This document shows, one piece after another, positions 24,460 to 33,511 of a DNA stretch of 64,000 nt. The translations under genes and the position numbers were made by a program. Position 1 is the first letter of the stretch, and the number at the start of each line of letters is the position of its first letter. This stretch comes from Lachnospiraceae bacterium (lineage in GTDB: Bacteria; Bacillota; Clostridia; Lachnospirales; Lachnospiraceae), in NCBI GenBank assembly GCA_026169045.1, contig JAPFDH010000074.1:1-64000 (forward strand), read 5' to 3'. The notes under the pieces are model-generated. The model saw nothing but the letters and a program-made list of their open reading frames with translations, ran no database searches and was not told where the DNA came from.

Positions 24460-25299
24460 TTATCCGTAAATAATTTTTTCTCCCAAACGCATAATATGGT
24501 ATTTCTTTTCTGGATAATACTGTTCCATATAATTTGCAAACATAAACGGATTTTCTTCATTTCCCATCACCATATCATAATGCAGCGGAATCGTCATATC
24601 CGCATTTACCGCCTTTGCAAAATAAGCAGCATCTCTGCTGTTCATATTCCCGATAATATTTCTTTTATGACGCTCCAAATCAGCTCCGTTGATGGGAATC
24701 ATCAATACATTTACCGGTTCCTTTTGAATCGCTTTCACCAATTCTTCCGTCACTACGGTGTCTCCTGCGTGGAATAATCTAAGATTTCCGCAGGTAAAGA
24801 CATATCCCATCGTTTTACTGCATCCATTTTCATCTGTCTCATAGGTTTCGTGGGCCGTCGCGACTCCTCTCACACGGATCTGCCCGTCTAAATCATATTC
24901 CTTTCCATCTGTCAGGGAAAGAATACGCTCCGGTTCCACACCGAGACTGCGGATCCGGTCAGAAAGAGGCGCAGGGACCGCTACTTTCAGGTTGGGATTC
25001 GCCATCACCATATCTTTTATTGTTTCCGGATGAATGTGATCCAAATGATCATGGGAACAGAAAATATAATCTGCCTTTGCTTCTTTTCCGGAAAAGGGCG
25101 GCAGATAATTTCTCCGTGTTTTCCCATCTTCCCCTTTCAGATCTCCCAGCACAGGATCCATATAAATCACTGTCTGCCCCCATTTCATTACCATTCCCAT
25201 CTGCCCTATATACCAAAGTGCCACCAAATCCTCTGGCAACCGGCTCTCTGAAATCTCTGTCAGCAATTCCGTTCCATTTTTATACCATAAGTATCCCAT
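24460..25299 (-). CDS. Metallo-beta-lactamase-fold hydrolase (UlaG-like)
   Basis: Cytoplasmic metallo-hydrolase related to L-ascorbate-6-phosphate lactonase UlaG. The binuclear metal motif is SHDHLDH (about residues 80-86), with FHAGDTV near 185 and IPLHYD near 245 as further ligands. 279 residues. There are no ula or PTS genes nearby, so the ascorbate pathway is not supported and the substrate is open. It lies between the YkgJ-like gene and the Dabb gene. Confidence 0.85.
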   Translation of the reverse strand: MGYLWYKNGTELLTEISESRLPEDLVALWYIGQMGMVMKWGQTVIYMDPVLGDLKGEDGKTRRNYLPPFSGKEAKADYIFCSHDHLDHIHPETIKDMVMANPNLKVAVPAPLSDRIRSLGVEPERILSLTDGKEYDLDGQIRVRGVATAHETYETDENGCSKTMGYVFTCGNLRLFHAGDTVVTEELVKAIQKEPVNVLMIPINGADLERHKRNIIGNMNSRDAAYFAKAVNADMTIPLHYDMVMGNEENPFMFANYMEQYYPEKKYHIMRLGEKIIYG

Positions 25300-25449
25300 T
25301 GCTACCTCCTTAACCCCTTATTTCTCTTTTGTCACATTTTTCAAATCATCTCTCTATTTGAAGAAAGGACTGCAAAATCCATACATCCGCCCATACCATT
25401 TCTGCGGCTGCATCTTTCTTACAATCCTCTGAATCGTTACTTTTATTTT

Positions 25450-25749
25450 TTATTCATAATCCAGACATACCCGATCACAGACATATGGTCTCACATAAGT
25501 ATCTGCCACATGAACATGGGCCGGATGAACTGCATAAGCGGCAATATCTTCCTTTTTTTCCAATGTGGTAACCAATGCCATATCATGGGTACTGGATGGA
25601 ATGGGGGACGCGATAAAATCCACCGTCAAAAGTCCCGGGACCTGTCCCACCAATCCCTTTAACTGTTCTGCCATATCTTCCAGCCGTTTCTTCTTATCTT
25701 CCTCGCGAACTTCCGGCTTAAATTTCCACATTACAATATGATGTACCAT
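25450..25749 (-). CDS. Dabb-family (stress-responsive A/B barrel) protein
   Basis: A single 99-residue Dabb domain: MVHHIVMWKFKPEV at the N-terminus, a helical middle, DMALVTTLEKKEDIAAYAVHPAHV and a C-terminal VRPYVCDRV strand. Such proteins form dimeric alpha/beta barrels; some are enzymes, most are uncharacterised. The gene lies 18 bases downstream of the nucleosidase gene and is probably co-transcribed with it. The 150 bases between this gene and the metallo-hydrolase show nothing I can identify. Confidence 0.9.
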   Translation of the reverse strand: MVHHIVMWKFKPEVREEDKKKRLEDMAEQLKGLVGQVPGLLTVDFIASPIPSSTHDMALVTTLEKKEDIAAYAVHPAHVHVADTYVRPYVCDRVCLDYE

Positions 25750-25767
25750 AGTTTGATCTCCTTTCCC

Positions 25768-26445
25768 TTATAAACCTTCTCTGATAATACGTTCTGTGAT
25801 TTTCAGACAAATCTGTGCGGTTTCATCCAGCGCTTTGCTAAATTCCTCTGCCCCTCCATGGATACTGTCCGAAACCGTTTTCAAAAGCAGACATGGTACT
25901 TTATTTCGGTTACATGTCAGAACAATCGCTGCTGCTTCCATTTCACAGATATCTGCTCCAAATTCCCGATGAAGCGCTGCTTTTTTTTCAGGATCCGCTA
26001 TAAATTTATCCCCTGATGCACAAGCCACCTTTATCAATGTCGGCTCCACTTCCAGTGCTTTTTCAATCAGTTCCGGAGTCGCTTTAATATAGCGTTCCGG
26101 ATAATTCAGATAACGGCCCACTTCACAATGATCCACAGGTGATGTATCAAAATCATAATGCACCACCTTTTCCACTACACAGGTCCGTGTCACACCCATC
26201 TGCGGTGTCAGTCCGCCTACCACACCAAAGTTTACTATGACATCTACTTTAAATTCTGTAATCAAAAGCTGCGTCCCGGATGCTGCGGCAATCTCACCGG
26301 CTCCGCTGGACAGCGCATAGACATCGGCATGATCCACCTGATAATGATAAATTTCATATCCCGGTCTCTCGATTTTTGTAAGAGTATCTCCATATTTTTT
26401 AAACACAGCATCCATTTCTACTGCAACCAGCATTCCTATTTTCAT
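25768..26445 (-). CDS. MTA/SAH nucleosidase-family protein
   Basis: Nucleoside phosphorylase superfamily member resembling 5'-methylthioadenosine/S-adenosylhomocysteine nucleosidase (Pfs/MtnN), which recycles the by-products of SAM use. Visible are IGMLVAVEMDAV at the N-terminus, the VNFGVVGGL glycine motif, CEMEAAAIV with the catalytic Glu/Met region and LLKTVSDS with the base-binding Asp. About 225 residues. The start at 26445 sits nine bases from AGAGG; an ATG at 26454 is also possible. Other purine or futalosine nucleosidase activities cannot be excluded. Confidence 0.82.
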   Translation of the reverse strand: MKIGMLVAVEMDAVFKKYGDTLTKIERPGYEIYHYQVDHADVYALSSGAGEIAAASGTQLLITEFKVDVIVNFGVVGGLTPQMGVTRTCVVEKVVHYDFDTSPVDHCEVGRYLNYPERYIKATPELIEKALEVEPTLIKVACASGDKFIADPEKKAALHREFGADICEMEAAAIVLTCNRNKVPCLLLKTVSDSIHGGAEEFSKALDETAQICLKITERIIREGL

Positions 26446-26581
26446 ACCATTCATCCTCTCTCTTTCCCATCTTTTTTGTCATCCGTATTTCCCAATATAA
26501 CAGATTTTTATCAAAAAGACAATTCTCCTTATGGGTTATTTCGTCTTCTTCCTTTTCATCATAGAAACTGAAAACAAAAAT

Positions 26582-27724
26582 TTAAGAAAACCGCTCATCT
26601 GCTTCCTTCATCCGTTTGGATATCTCCACCCCAAAGGGACAACGGGATTCACAGCTGCGACACCCGATGCAATCTTTTCCATTTGTTTGCAGTCCTTCGT
26701 AATGGGCTTTCAGCGTAGCCGGAACTTCTTTCTGCATCTGAGCCAGATCATAAAGTTTATTTACCATGGCAATATCAATTCCCACGGGACAGGGGGCACA
26801 GTGACCGCAGTAGGTACACTGCCCATAATACGCATGAGCCGGAGCATGGGCCAGTACACTGGCATAATCTTTTTCTTCCTCTGTCGCATGTTCATACGCC
26901 ACTGCTTCATCCACATGTTTTACGGTATCGTATCCCACCAATATACTGGCCACCGCCGGTCTGGTCAGCGCATAATGAATACACTGTATGGGAGTCAGCG
27001 CAACGCCAAATGGCGATGTTTTCGCCTGGAACAGCCTTCCACCGGCATATCCTTTCATAACGGTAATTCCCACGCCTCTCTGTTCGCAAATCTGATACAA
27101 TTCTGCCCGTTGCGGATTCATTCCTCCCAGAGAGGCATCATACGTTTCCTTAAAATATTCATTTAAGTCTTCACATGCCGGAAGCATGTCAAAGGCAGGG
27201 TTAATACTGAACAACAGCATCTCAATTTTTCCGGATTCTGCTGCCAGACGGGCCACCTGGGGATTATGTGTACTCATTCCTATATGGCGAATCACACCTT
27301 CCTGTTTCAGTTTCTGCGCATAGGCATAAAATTCCCCATCCATAATCCGGTGAAATTCTGCCTCCTCATCTACAAAGTGGATCATTCCCAAATCAATATA
27401 ATCGGTATCCAGACGCTTCAGCAAATCCGCAAAGGCTGTTTTCACCTGATCCAATTCTCTTGTCCTCACATACTGCCCATTTTGCCAGGTGGAACCCAGA
27501 TGCCCCTGGATAATCCACTTTTCCCGTCTTCCCCGTATGGCCTGACCAATATTGCTTCTCACATTCGGTTCTGCCATCCAGCAATCCAGGATATTGATCC
27601 CGGCCTTTTCACAATGTAAAATCACCTCTTGTACTTCCTGGGCCGTATGACGTTCCAGCCATTCTGCTCCCAATCCGATTTCGCTCACACACAATCCTGT
27701 TTTCCCCAATACTCTATAGCGCAT
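26582..27724 (-). CDS. Aldo/keto reductase with C-terminal ferredoxin domain
   Basis: An AKR TIM barrel (about residues 1-290; RVLGKTGLCVSEIGLGAE, DTDYIDLGMIHFVD, RHIGMSTHNP) is followed by a 2[4Fe-4S]-type ferredoxin segment with CTYCGHCAPCP (about 305-315) and CIGCRSCESRCPFG (about 350-363). Such fusions are common in anaerobes and may pass electrons from ferredoxin to carbonyl substrates. The ATG at 27724 (MRYRVLG) follows AAAAGGAGG; the longer frame to 27814 lies inside the helicase gene. It overlaps the helicase stop by 11 bases, so the two are coupled. Substrate unknown. Confidence 0.9.
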   Translation of the reverse strand: MRYRVLGKTGLCVSEIGLGAEWLERHTAQEVQEVILHCEKAGINILDCWMAEPNVRSNIGQAIRGRREKWIIQGHLGSTWQNGQYVRTRELDQVKTAFADLLKRLDTDYIDLGMIHFVDEEAEFHRIMDGEFYAYAQKLKQEGVIRHIGMSTHNPQVARLAAESGKIEMLLFSINPAFDMLPACEDLNEYFKETYDASLGGMNPQRAELYQICEQRGVGITVMKGYAGGRLFQAKTSPFGVALTPIQCIHYALTRPAVASILVGYDTVKHVDEAVAYEHATEEEKDYASVLAHAPAHAYYGQCTYCGHCAPCPVGIDIAMVNKLYDLAQMQKEVPATLKAHYEGLQTNGKDCIGCRSCESRCPFGVEISKRMKEADERFS

Positions 27725-29798
27725 ATGAATCCTCCTTTTCCTCATATTGATACATATATAATTCATGCAACGCTCTTGTGGCACAGATATAATTTGCCTG
27801 TCTGTATATTCCATCGTTTTCCATTGACGCAGACGCCATTGGCATCACTGCAAACACCTGATCAAATTCCAATCCCTTTGCCAGATAAAATGTGGTTATA
27901 ACCAGTCCTTTTTTGAAGGAAGAACTATCTCGATCCAGATAAGAAGCCTCCCATCCCAATCCTTTCACCTTTTGATATATACTCCATGCATCCGCCTCTG
28001 TCATGGTTAGAATCGCTGCTGTCTCCATCGCCCCGTCCAGATGCAATCGTTCTCCAATGGAAGAAAGTGCCTCCTCTTTATTGAACACCACATGTTCTTC
28101 CACACTCTTACCATGACGTTCCAACAGTTCCTTTGTATCTGTATGAACCAGGGATGCGGCATAATTTGCGATTTCCCATGTATTGCGATAGCTTTTTTTC
28201 ATTTCGATCATACGGATCCCTTTTCCAAAGATCTTAGGAAGAAACTGTTTGACATCCTGTACTTCGTCATCCATCGTCTGTGCCCAATCTCCTAAAATCG
28301 TCATATTACATGGAAATAGCATATTTAAAATCACATATTGAAGATAGGAATAATCCTGCATTTCATCGATAACCAGGTGACGGATTCGTTTTTGCTGCTT
28401 TTTCCCAAACAGCCGGTATTTTAAATACAACATAGGGAAAACATCTTCATAGGCCAACACCCGTTTCTCATAGGGAACATCCAAAAGTTTCTCATATCCC
28501 AAAGATTCCAAAAACCAATTATAAATTTCATACAGATCCCTTGTCTCGTACATACCCAGGAATTTATTTTCCAATACCTCCTGGTCTTCTTCTGAAATCT
28601 CGCAGCCATACAAGGTTTCATATTCATCAATGAAATGCTCCATAATCGCTTCCATTCGATTCATCAGCGGCAAATGGGAAAACTGAAAGTAAAACAGACG
28701 GATCATTTCCTGTTCACTTTTTTCCATATTTCTCCATTCCACTTTTTTAAAGTTCATCATCCGATCTTCCAGTTCAGCCAGAAATCCTTCCATTTGACCC
28801 ACCATCCACTGGGACTGCTTTTCTTTCCAACGCCCTGTCTGTTCCGATGATTTTGCCATTGCAGTATGGATATTCCTCTCCAGCTGATGATAACGGTCTT
28901 CACAATCGTTGACCACATCATGCAATTCCCGATATGCAAATAAATCAAAACTCATTTCTTTGATGTTTTCTTCGCCAAGTTCCGGTAAAATGTGGGAAAT
29001 ATAATCTGAAAAAACACCGTTGGGGGAAAGCACCAAAACATTGGAAGATTTCAGATTTTTTCTGTCATGATACAAAAGATAGGCAATCCGGTGCAATGCC
29101 ACAGAAGTTTTGCCGCTTCCTGCAACACCCTGAATCACTAAAATTTTATCACTCCGATTTCGAATGATGGCATTCTGTTCCTTTTGTATGGTGCGGACAA
29201 TATTCTTCAGCTGCACATCCCCATGGCTTCCCAACTCCTGTTTTAAAATTTCATCGTCGATCTTCACATCACTTTCAAATGCGTATACCAGGTTTCCGCC
29301 ACGGATTTTGTATTGCCATTTTTGCCAGATTTCCCCTTCCACGACTCCTCCGGGCGCCTCATAGGAAGCAACTCCCTTATCATAATCATAAAATAGACTG
29401 CTCACAGGTGCTCTCCAATCATAAATCAGCGGAAGTGCACCCGGACGTTCTGCAAAATTTCCAATTCCGATGTAAAAGGTTTCCGGCTGTGTCTCTCCCT
29501 CATATGCGAAATCGACACGGCCAAAATAAGGGGAATCCACCATACGTTCCAGCCGATGCCGCAGTTTTTGTTTTTCCTGATTGGCTGTTACCTGCTGGAA
29601 AAGGGCCTGCTGGTTATCAAAATTTTCATAACCATACTCATCCATTTCCGTATAATTTTCCCAGTAATACTCATGCATATCTGCAATTTCTTTTTCTCCG
29701 TCTGAAATCCCCTGATTCAGTTCGTCTATTTTTTCTTTGAGCTTTTCTGTTACATGATCTAAAAATGCAATCTCGTTTTCATTCATCCTCTTATCCAT
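27714..29798 (-). CDS. helD: HelD-like UvrD-family DNA helicase
   Basis: Superfamily 1 ATPase related to HelD, which binds RNA polymerase and recycles stalled complexes, and to RecQ-like HelD-type helicases. An N-terminal coiled coil (about residues 8-90), as in HelD, precedes the Walker A GVAGSGKTSVALHR (about 225-238). Downstream are VIDEMQDYSYLQ (motif II), a QxxR-like region and the C-terminal UvrD_C2 TTFYLAKGLEFDQVF. Length 695. The start at 29798 (MDKRMN) has AAAGGA six bases before it. It is the first gene of a pair with the aldo/keto reductase. Confidence 0.88.
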   Translation of the reverse strand: MDKRMNENEIAFLDHVTEKLKEKIDELNQGISDGEKEIADMHEYYWENYTEMDEYGYENFDNQQALFQQVTANQEKQKLRHRLERMVDSPYFGRVDFAYEGETQPETFYIGIGNFAERPGALPLIYDWRAPVSSLFYDYDKGVASYEAPGGVVEGEIWQKWQYKIRGGNLVYAFESDVKIDDEILKQELGSHGDVQLKNIVRTIQKEQNAIIRNRSDKILVIQGVAGSGKTSVALHRIAYLLYHDRKNLKSSNVLVLSPNGVFSDYISHILPELGEENIKEMSFDLFAYRELHDVVNDCEDRYHQLERNIHTAMAKSSEQTGRWKEKQSQWMVGQMEGFLAELEDRMMNFKKVEWRNMEKSEQEMIRLFYFQFSHLPLMNRMEAIMEHFIDEYETLYGCEISEEDQEVLENKFLGMYETRDLYEIYNWFLESLGYEKLLDVPYEKRVLAYEDVFPMLYLKYRLFGKKQQKRIRHLVIDEMQDYSYLQYVILNMLFPCNMTILGDWAQTMDDEVQDVKQFLPKIFGKGIRMIEMKKSYRNTWEIANYAASLVHTDTKELLERHGKSVEEHVVFNKEEALSSIGERLHLDGAMETAAILTMTEADAWSIYQKVKGLGWEASYLDRDSSSFKKGLVITTFYLAKGLEFDQVFAVMPMASASMENDGIYRQANYICATRALHELYMYQYEEKEDSYAL

Positions 29799-29893
29799 AA
29801 TCATTCCTTTAATTCATCTGCTATTTAAACGCTTCCCCAACAGTATACCACAAAGATTCCATGGACGGGTAATAAACTTCACAGTAATGCACA

Positions 29894-29934
29894 ACAAAAG
29901 AAGAACTGGCCTTTATGACCAGTTCTCCTTTTGT
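29894..29934 (-). terminator. Terminator after rlmH
   Basis: Inverted repeat with inner arms AGAACTGG/CCAGTTCT, outer arms ACAAAAG/CTTTTGT with one mismatch, and a 9-base loop. On the minus strand it ends in a T-rich tail. It separates rlmH from the helicase gene. Confidence 0.8.
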
Positions 29935-29969
29935 ATCTGTCTTCCATCTTTTTTTAACTTCTGCGATGC

Positions 29970-30449
29970 CTATTTGTGATATGGCTCCCCATTCATAATC
30001 CGATAACTGCGGTAAATCTGTTCCAGCAGAATGACCCGCATCATCTGATGGGGAAATGTCATTTTGGAAAAACTGACCCGTTCATCTGCCCGTTTCAGCA
30101 CTTCCGGATCCAGTCCCAAAGATCCACCGATTATGAACACGATATGAGGGATTCCATTGATCCCAAGACGCTCTATTTTTCTGGAAAGTTCCACAGAATC
30201 GGGCATGCTTCCATCGATTGCCAGTGCAATCACATAGGAATTGTTCGGAATCTTATCCAGTAACCGCCTTCCTTCTTTCTGTCGTATCTGATTCTCCAAC
30301 GCTTCACTGGCTCCGTCCGGTGTCTTTTCATCTGCCACTTCCACCAGTTCCAGCTTACAATAACGGGATAAACGCTTTCCGTATTCTTCCAGCGCCATAT
30401 TCCAATACTTTTCCTTTATTTTTCCAACGCTCAATATGGTAATCTTCAT
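29970..30449 (-). CDS. rlmH: 23S rRNA pseudouridine-1915 N3-methyltransferase
   Basis: SPOUT-class methyltransferase that modifies pseudouridine 1915 in helix 69 of 23S rRNA. Recognised from MKITILSVGKIKEKYW at the start, EKTPDGAS, IALAIDGSMPDS, the SAM-knot VFIIGGSLGLDPEV and the C-terminal FSKMTFPHQMMRVILLEQIYRSYRIMNGEPYHK (read in parts). 159 residues from ATG 30449, which overlaps the stop of the upstream regulator by four bases (ATGA). GGAG precedes it. Usually a single-copy housekeeping gene; here it is tied to an XRE-type gene. Confidence 0.95.
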   Translation of the reverse strand: MKITILSVGKIKEKYWNMALEEYGKRLSRYCKLELVEVADEKTPDGASEALENQIRQKEGRRLLDKIPNNSYVIALAIDGSMPDSVELSRKIERLGINGIPHIVFIIGGSLGLDPEVLKRADERVSFSKMTFPHQMMRVILLEQIYRSYRIMNGEPYHK

Positions 30450-30877
30450 AACTGGTTCTCCATTTTCGGCCATTCCTCACATAGTTTTCTCATCGTATCC
30501 CCATTCATGTGCAGCACAAACCGGGCTATGGTATACTGCATTTCCTCAGGCATCTTCTCCATGACCTGCATCATTTTTCTCCGCAGACGATCCGGACTGC
30601 TCTCACCAAATCCTTCACTCATCACCCGAAACTCCGCCCAAATCTGTTCCGACGTTTTCTCCTCCTCCATATCCTGAAGAAACCAGTCGATGCTGAAACC
30701 ATAGAATTGGGCATACCGTTTCAGTTCTGTCAAGGTGGGATAAAGTCTGCCCCGCTCCAAATCTCTTTGCCTGCGCACCGTAACCCCCAGTTTTTCTTCC
30801 ACCTCCAACACGGTATATCCGTGCATCTTCCTAAAACAGAACAATTTTTTTCCGATGGTTGGGAGATATTTCTCCAT
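30446..30877 (-). CDS. XRE-family transcriptional regulator
   Basis: Small DNA-binding protein with an N-terminal Cro/C1-type helix-turn-helix (about residues 5-62; LFCFRKMHGYTVLEVEEKLGV, LERGRLYPTLTELKRYAQFYG, SIDWFL) and a helical C-terminus of about 80 residues without a known ligand domain. The start at 30877 (MEKYLPTIG) follows AAGGAG by seven bases. Its stop overlaps the rlmH start. The target is unknown; it might regulate this operon or the M56/BlaI genes just upstream. Confidence 0.8.
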   Translation of the reverse strand: MEKYLPTIGKKLFCFRKMHGYTVLEVEEKLGVTVRRQRDLERGRLYPTLTELKRYAQFYGFSIDWFLQDMEEEKTSEQIWAEFRVMSEGFGESSPDRLRRKMMQVMEKMPEEMQYTIARFVLHMNGDTMRKLCEEWPKMENQL

Positions 30878-30918
30878 GATCGTTCTCCTTAAAATCAATT
30901 GTATCTAATCAGATAATC

Positions 30919-32319
30919 CTAGTATTTTATAACTAATGTAACATCTATTGATCCGCTGCTGGGATTTTGCACATAAATATAATGGGTGCCTGTCTGTTTA
31001 ATGGCAAAGGTATGACCAAACACACCTGTTCCGGCAACATATCTTCTGGTTCCATCGGGCTGGATAATTCCCACATGGGTCATATGGTTTGTAGGAGTAA
31101 TATTTACTGTTAATTGGATCTCTCCGCCAACGGTTTTATAATATCCCTGCACGGAACGGTATGTGGTATTGGAGGGAATCGTCCAAACATAAGAGTAAGA
31201 AGATCTGGAAAATTCCCCATCCATCAAAACCACATTTCCTGTGAGGGGTGCATCCGTATAAATTTCCTCACTGCATGTACCAAAATCTTCCTGGGGCACA
31301 CTGTTTTCTTCCACCACCACACGTTCCATTACCACATCTCCGTACCATCCGGCAATGTATCCACTGGCTTTCACCGAGGATACGGCTCCGATTCCCAAAA
31401 ATGCCAATCCAAACAGTCCGGCGATCATTTTCTTTTTCGTACTCTTTGTCTTCAACTTTTTCATCCTATCAACTCTCCAACCTAAAATTTTGGCTCCGTC
31501 AATTAAATACACAAATCGTTTCTGTCGTTTTTTCATTCTCTCCTTGTACAAATCCAGTAGGAATTGTATCGTGGAAAAGTACTCTTTCTTGCTGATTATA
31601 TGACGATACTTAGTCAGTACCTCCTCATCAATGGTATGTTCCATCCATAACACGAACAAAAAGCGGAGCAAATGGGCAAGTGGATTAAACCAGTGAACAT
31701 ACATCAGTTCCTTTACCAGAAACAATTTGAAATTATCGTGTTTCTGAATATGTACCATTTCGTGATATATAACGGAACGGATGCCTTGAATGTCTAAACA
31801 ACTACAATTAATCATTATCGCAGGTTTAAAAAATCCGACGTTGCACGGAGATGGCAACGCATCAAAGCGATATAAGCCAATCTCCCGATTCACGCCAAGT
31901 TCTTCTTTTGCCTCCTGTAGTATTTCATACCAGGGGCCGTCGATAATTTCCATACCGATTATTTTCATTCGTCTCGCATCATAGCAGCTGTGAAGGAAAA
32001 ATCCCTGACCTACTATGATACCAAAAATCCAAACTGCTATCACTTGACTTGCCAATTTATCCACTGCATCATATGTCATAGACAATTCACCGATGATATA
32101 TGCTTCCACGTCCACCGCCGAATAAAATTCTGTCAGAAATCCGAACCAAGTCCATGGAATGACATAAAATACGGCACAGAAAAGTACGCCCTTTTTATTC
32201 CATGAAGCTACGAACTTTCTTCCGATTGTCACACAATACAATCCCCATACAAGAGTAATCACACCACCGGCTATGGTCATAATCAGCATTGTAAATATCA
32301 AATTAATCTTCCAGTTCAT
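30919..32319 (-). CDS. M56 (BlaR1/MecR1-type) membrane metalloprotease sensor
   Basis: Membrane zinc protease of the type that inactivates a BlaI/MecI repressor after sensing an external signal. Transmembrane helices lie near residues 5-28, 44-62, 92-110 and 299-316. The gluzincin motif HEMVH is at 186-190, with further ligands in EHTIDEEV (about 227-234). The outside C-terminal domain (about 320-466) is not a penicillin-binding sensor: it is beta-rich with Gly, Thr and Tyr (GTHYIYVQNPSSGSIDVTLVI at the end). Overlaps the end of blaI by 17 bases. No beta-lactamase gene is near, so the signal is unknown. Confidence 0.88.
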   Translation of the reverse strand: MNWKINLIFTMLIMTIAGGVITLVWGLYCVTIGRKFVASWNKKGVLFCAVFYVIPWTWFGFLTEFYSAVDVEAYIIGELSMTYDAVDKLASQVIAVWIFGIIVGQGFFLHSCYDARRMKIIGMEIIDGPWYEILQEAKEELGVNREIGLYRFDALPSPCNVGFFKPAIMINCSCLDIQGIRSVIYHEMVHIQKHDNFKLFLVKELMYVHWFNPLAHLLRFLFVLWMEHTIDEEVLTKYRHIISKKEYFSTIQFLLDLYKERMKKRQKRFVYLIDGAKILGWRVDRMKKLKTKSTKKKMIAGLFGLAFLGIGAVSSVKASGYIAGWYGDVVMERVVVEENSVPQEDFGTCSEEIYTDAPLTGNVVLMDGEFSRSSYSYVWTIPSNTTYRSVQGYYKTVGGEIQLTVNITPTNHMTHVGIIQPDGTRRYVAGTGVFGHTFAIKQTGTHYIYVQNPSSGSIDVTLVIKY

Positions 32320-32680
32320 CGATTTTCTTCATAATGGATGCGCGCTGTTCGTCACTCATTTTCACCTTTTTAAAGAAAGCAGTACCAAAAGCCTTAGCAG
32401 AACGACCAAACCATTCTTCCTTTACCTGTTCCTGTACTAATTCTGCATATTCTTCTCTACTCACAGTAGGCCAGTAATAGGAAAACATGTTGATCCTCTG
32501 ATAATCCAATAAGCCTTTTGCAACTAGCTGCTTCAGATAGGTGGACAGTGTGGAATTTTTCCATTCTTTTCCACTTCTTTCCTTAACACCACTGATGATA
32601 TCCTGAATCATAATCCGGCCGTTATTCGCCCAAACTACTTCCATGACATCTTTCTGGCATTTCGTCAACTTAATATCCAT
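32303..32680 (-). CDS. BlaI/MecI/CopY-family repressor
   Basis: Winged-helix repressor, partner of the downstream M56 protease. KLTKCQKDVMEVVWANNGRIMIQDII and STLSTYLKQLVAKGLLDYQR form the DNA-binding domain (about residues 1-75); the C-terminal helices (about 80-125) should dimerise and carry the protease-sensitive site. 125 residues from ATG 32680, nine bases after AAGGAG; in-frame ATGs at 32686 and 32704 are less likely. The gene pair starts from a promoter at 32772-32800. Confidence 0.9.
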   Translation of the reverse strand: MDIKLTKCQKDVMEVVWANNGRIMIQDIISGVKERSGKEWKNSTLSTYLKQLVAKGLLDYQRINMFSYYWPTVSREEYAELVQEQVKEEWFGRSAKAFGTAFFKKVKMSDEQRASIMKKIDELED

Positions 32681-32771
32681 TCCCATTTGCTCCTTTCTTT
32701 GCATACTCCCGTTTCATAAAAATCCGGAGCCCATTATTTTCACCAAACAGAAGTACTACTATACGTTTACC

Positions 32772-32800
32772 ATGCTACCATGATCCTCATTGCTTGTCAA
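32772..32800 (-). promoter_or_regulatory. Promoter of the blaI-M56 operon
   Basis: Consensus -35 TTGACA (32795-32800), a 17-base spacer and TAGCAT (32772-32777) on the minus strand. The region between -10 and about +15 holds short symmetric sequences (CATGGTAGCATG; AGTACTACT at about 32750-32758) that could be repressor sites, so autoregulation is plausible. The remaining intergenic sequence to 32973 is AT-rich and otherwise featureless. Confidence 0.6.
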
Positions 32801-32973
32801 TCATATTTCGACATTTTTCTATGTTATATCTATTTTTTATCGCATATATGGTAATTTTTTCGCTTTATCTCTGTTTTCTATGAATTATTATTTCTTTACT
32901 GATAAGCTATTTTTTTTGTTTTTTAGAAATTTTATATTTTAAAGAAACTTACTATTACCAAAAATTACCAATT

Positions 32974-33477
32974 TTATTTTTCCAAATATTTGATCATATC
33001 ATACCAGACTGCTCCCCCATGAACCGACTGGGATTTTCCCAGATTTTGGAAACCGAACCGGCTGTAAAACGGAAAGAGTGCTTCTTTACACGTAAGTACG
33101 ACCCCTTTTCTTCCACACATTTCTGCATAGGAAATCAATCGTTCCATCAGACGCGAAGCAATATGATGTCCCTGAAATTCCGGCTTGACATCAATGCCAA
33201 ATACCGCCTGGTATCTTCCTTCGGGGCAATGCAGTTTTGCATTTTCATACATTTCGTCTTCAATGAACATTCCGTCAATCACCGCACCATTGATAAAGCC
33301 TACCACCGTGTTGTCCAGCTCTGCCACAAAAAAGCATTCCGGAAAAACTTCCATACGGCTCTCAAAGGCCACCCGGTCTGCCGCCTCTGCTGCCGGAAAA
33401 CATTCTTTTTCAATTTGGGTTATGGCATCGATATCTTCTGCTTTTCCCTGTCTTATCGTTATTGTATCCATACTCAT
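32974..33477 (-). CDS. GNAT-family N-acetyltransferase
   Basis: Acetyl-CoA-dependent N-acetyltransferase domain of about 168 residues: ITIRQGKAEDIDAI at the start, FVAELDNTVVGFINGA, then VKPEFQGHHIASRLMERLI as the acetyl-CoA loop (Q/RxxGxG/A variant with GHHIA), GVVLTCKEALFPFYSRFGF near the end. Resembles polyamine/arylalkylamine-type GNATs in length, but the substrate cannot be told. The start is placed at 33477 because the frame to 33522 would run into the spoIVA terminator and GGAAG/AAGGAG lie close by; 33471 is an alternative. Confidence 0.85.
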   Translation of the reverse strand: MSMDTITIRQGKAEDIDAITQIEKECFPAAEAADRVAFESRMEVFPECFFVAELDNTVVGFINGAVIDGMFIEDEMYENAKLHCPEGRYQAVFGIDVKPEFQGHHIASRLMERLISYAEMCGRKGVVLTCKEALFPFYSRFGFQNLGKSQSVHGGAVWYDMIKYLEK

Positions 33478-33511
33478 CTTCCAATATTCTCCTTTTCTTC
33501 TATGGTCATAC

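Noticed and set aside
24460-25299. Ascorbate-6-phosphate lactonase (UlaG) assignment for the metallo-hydrolase.
   Set aside because: Fold and motif fit, but no ula or PTS genes are near, so only a general hydrolase call is supported.
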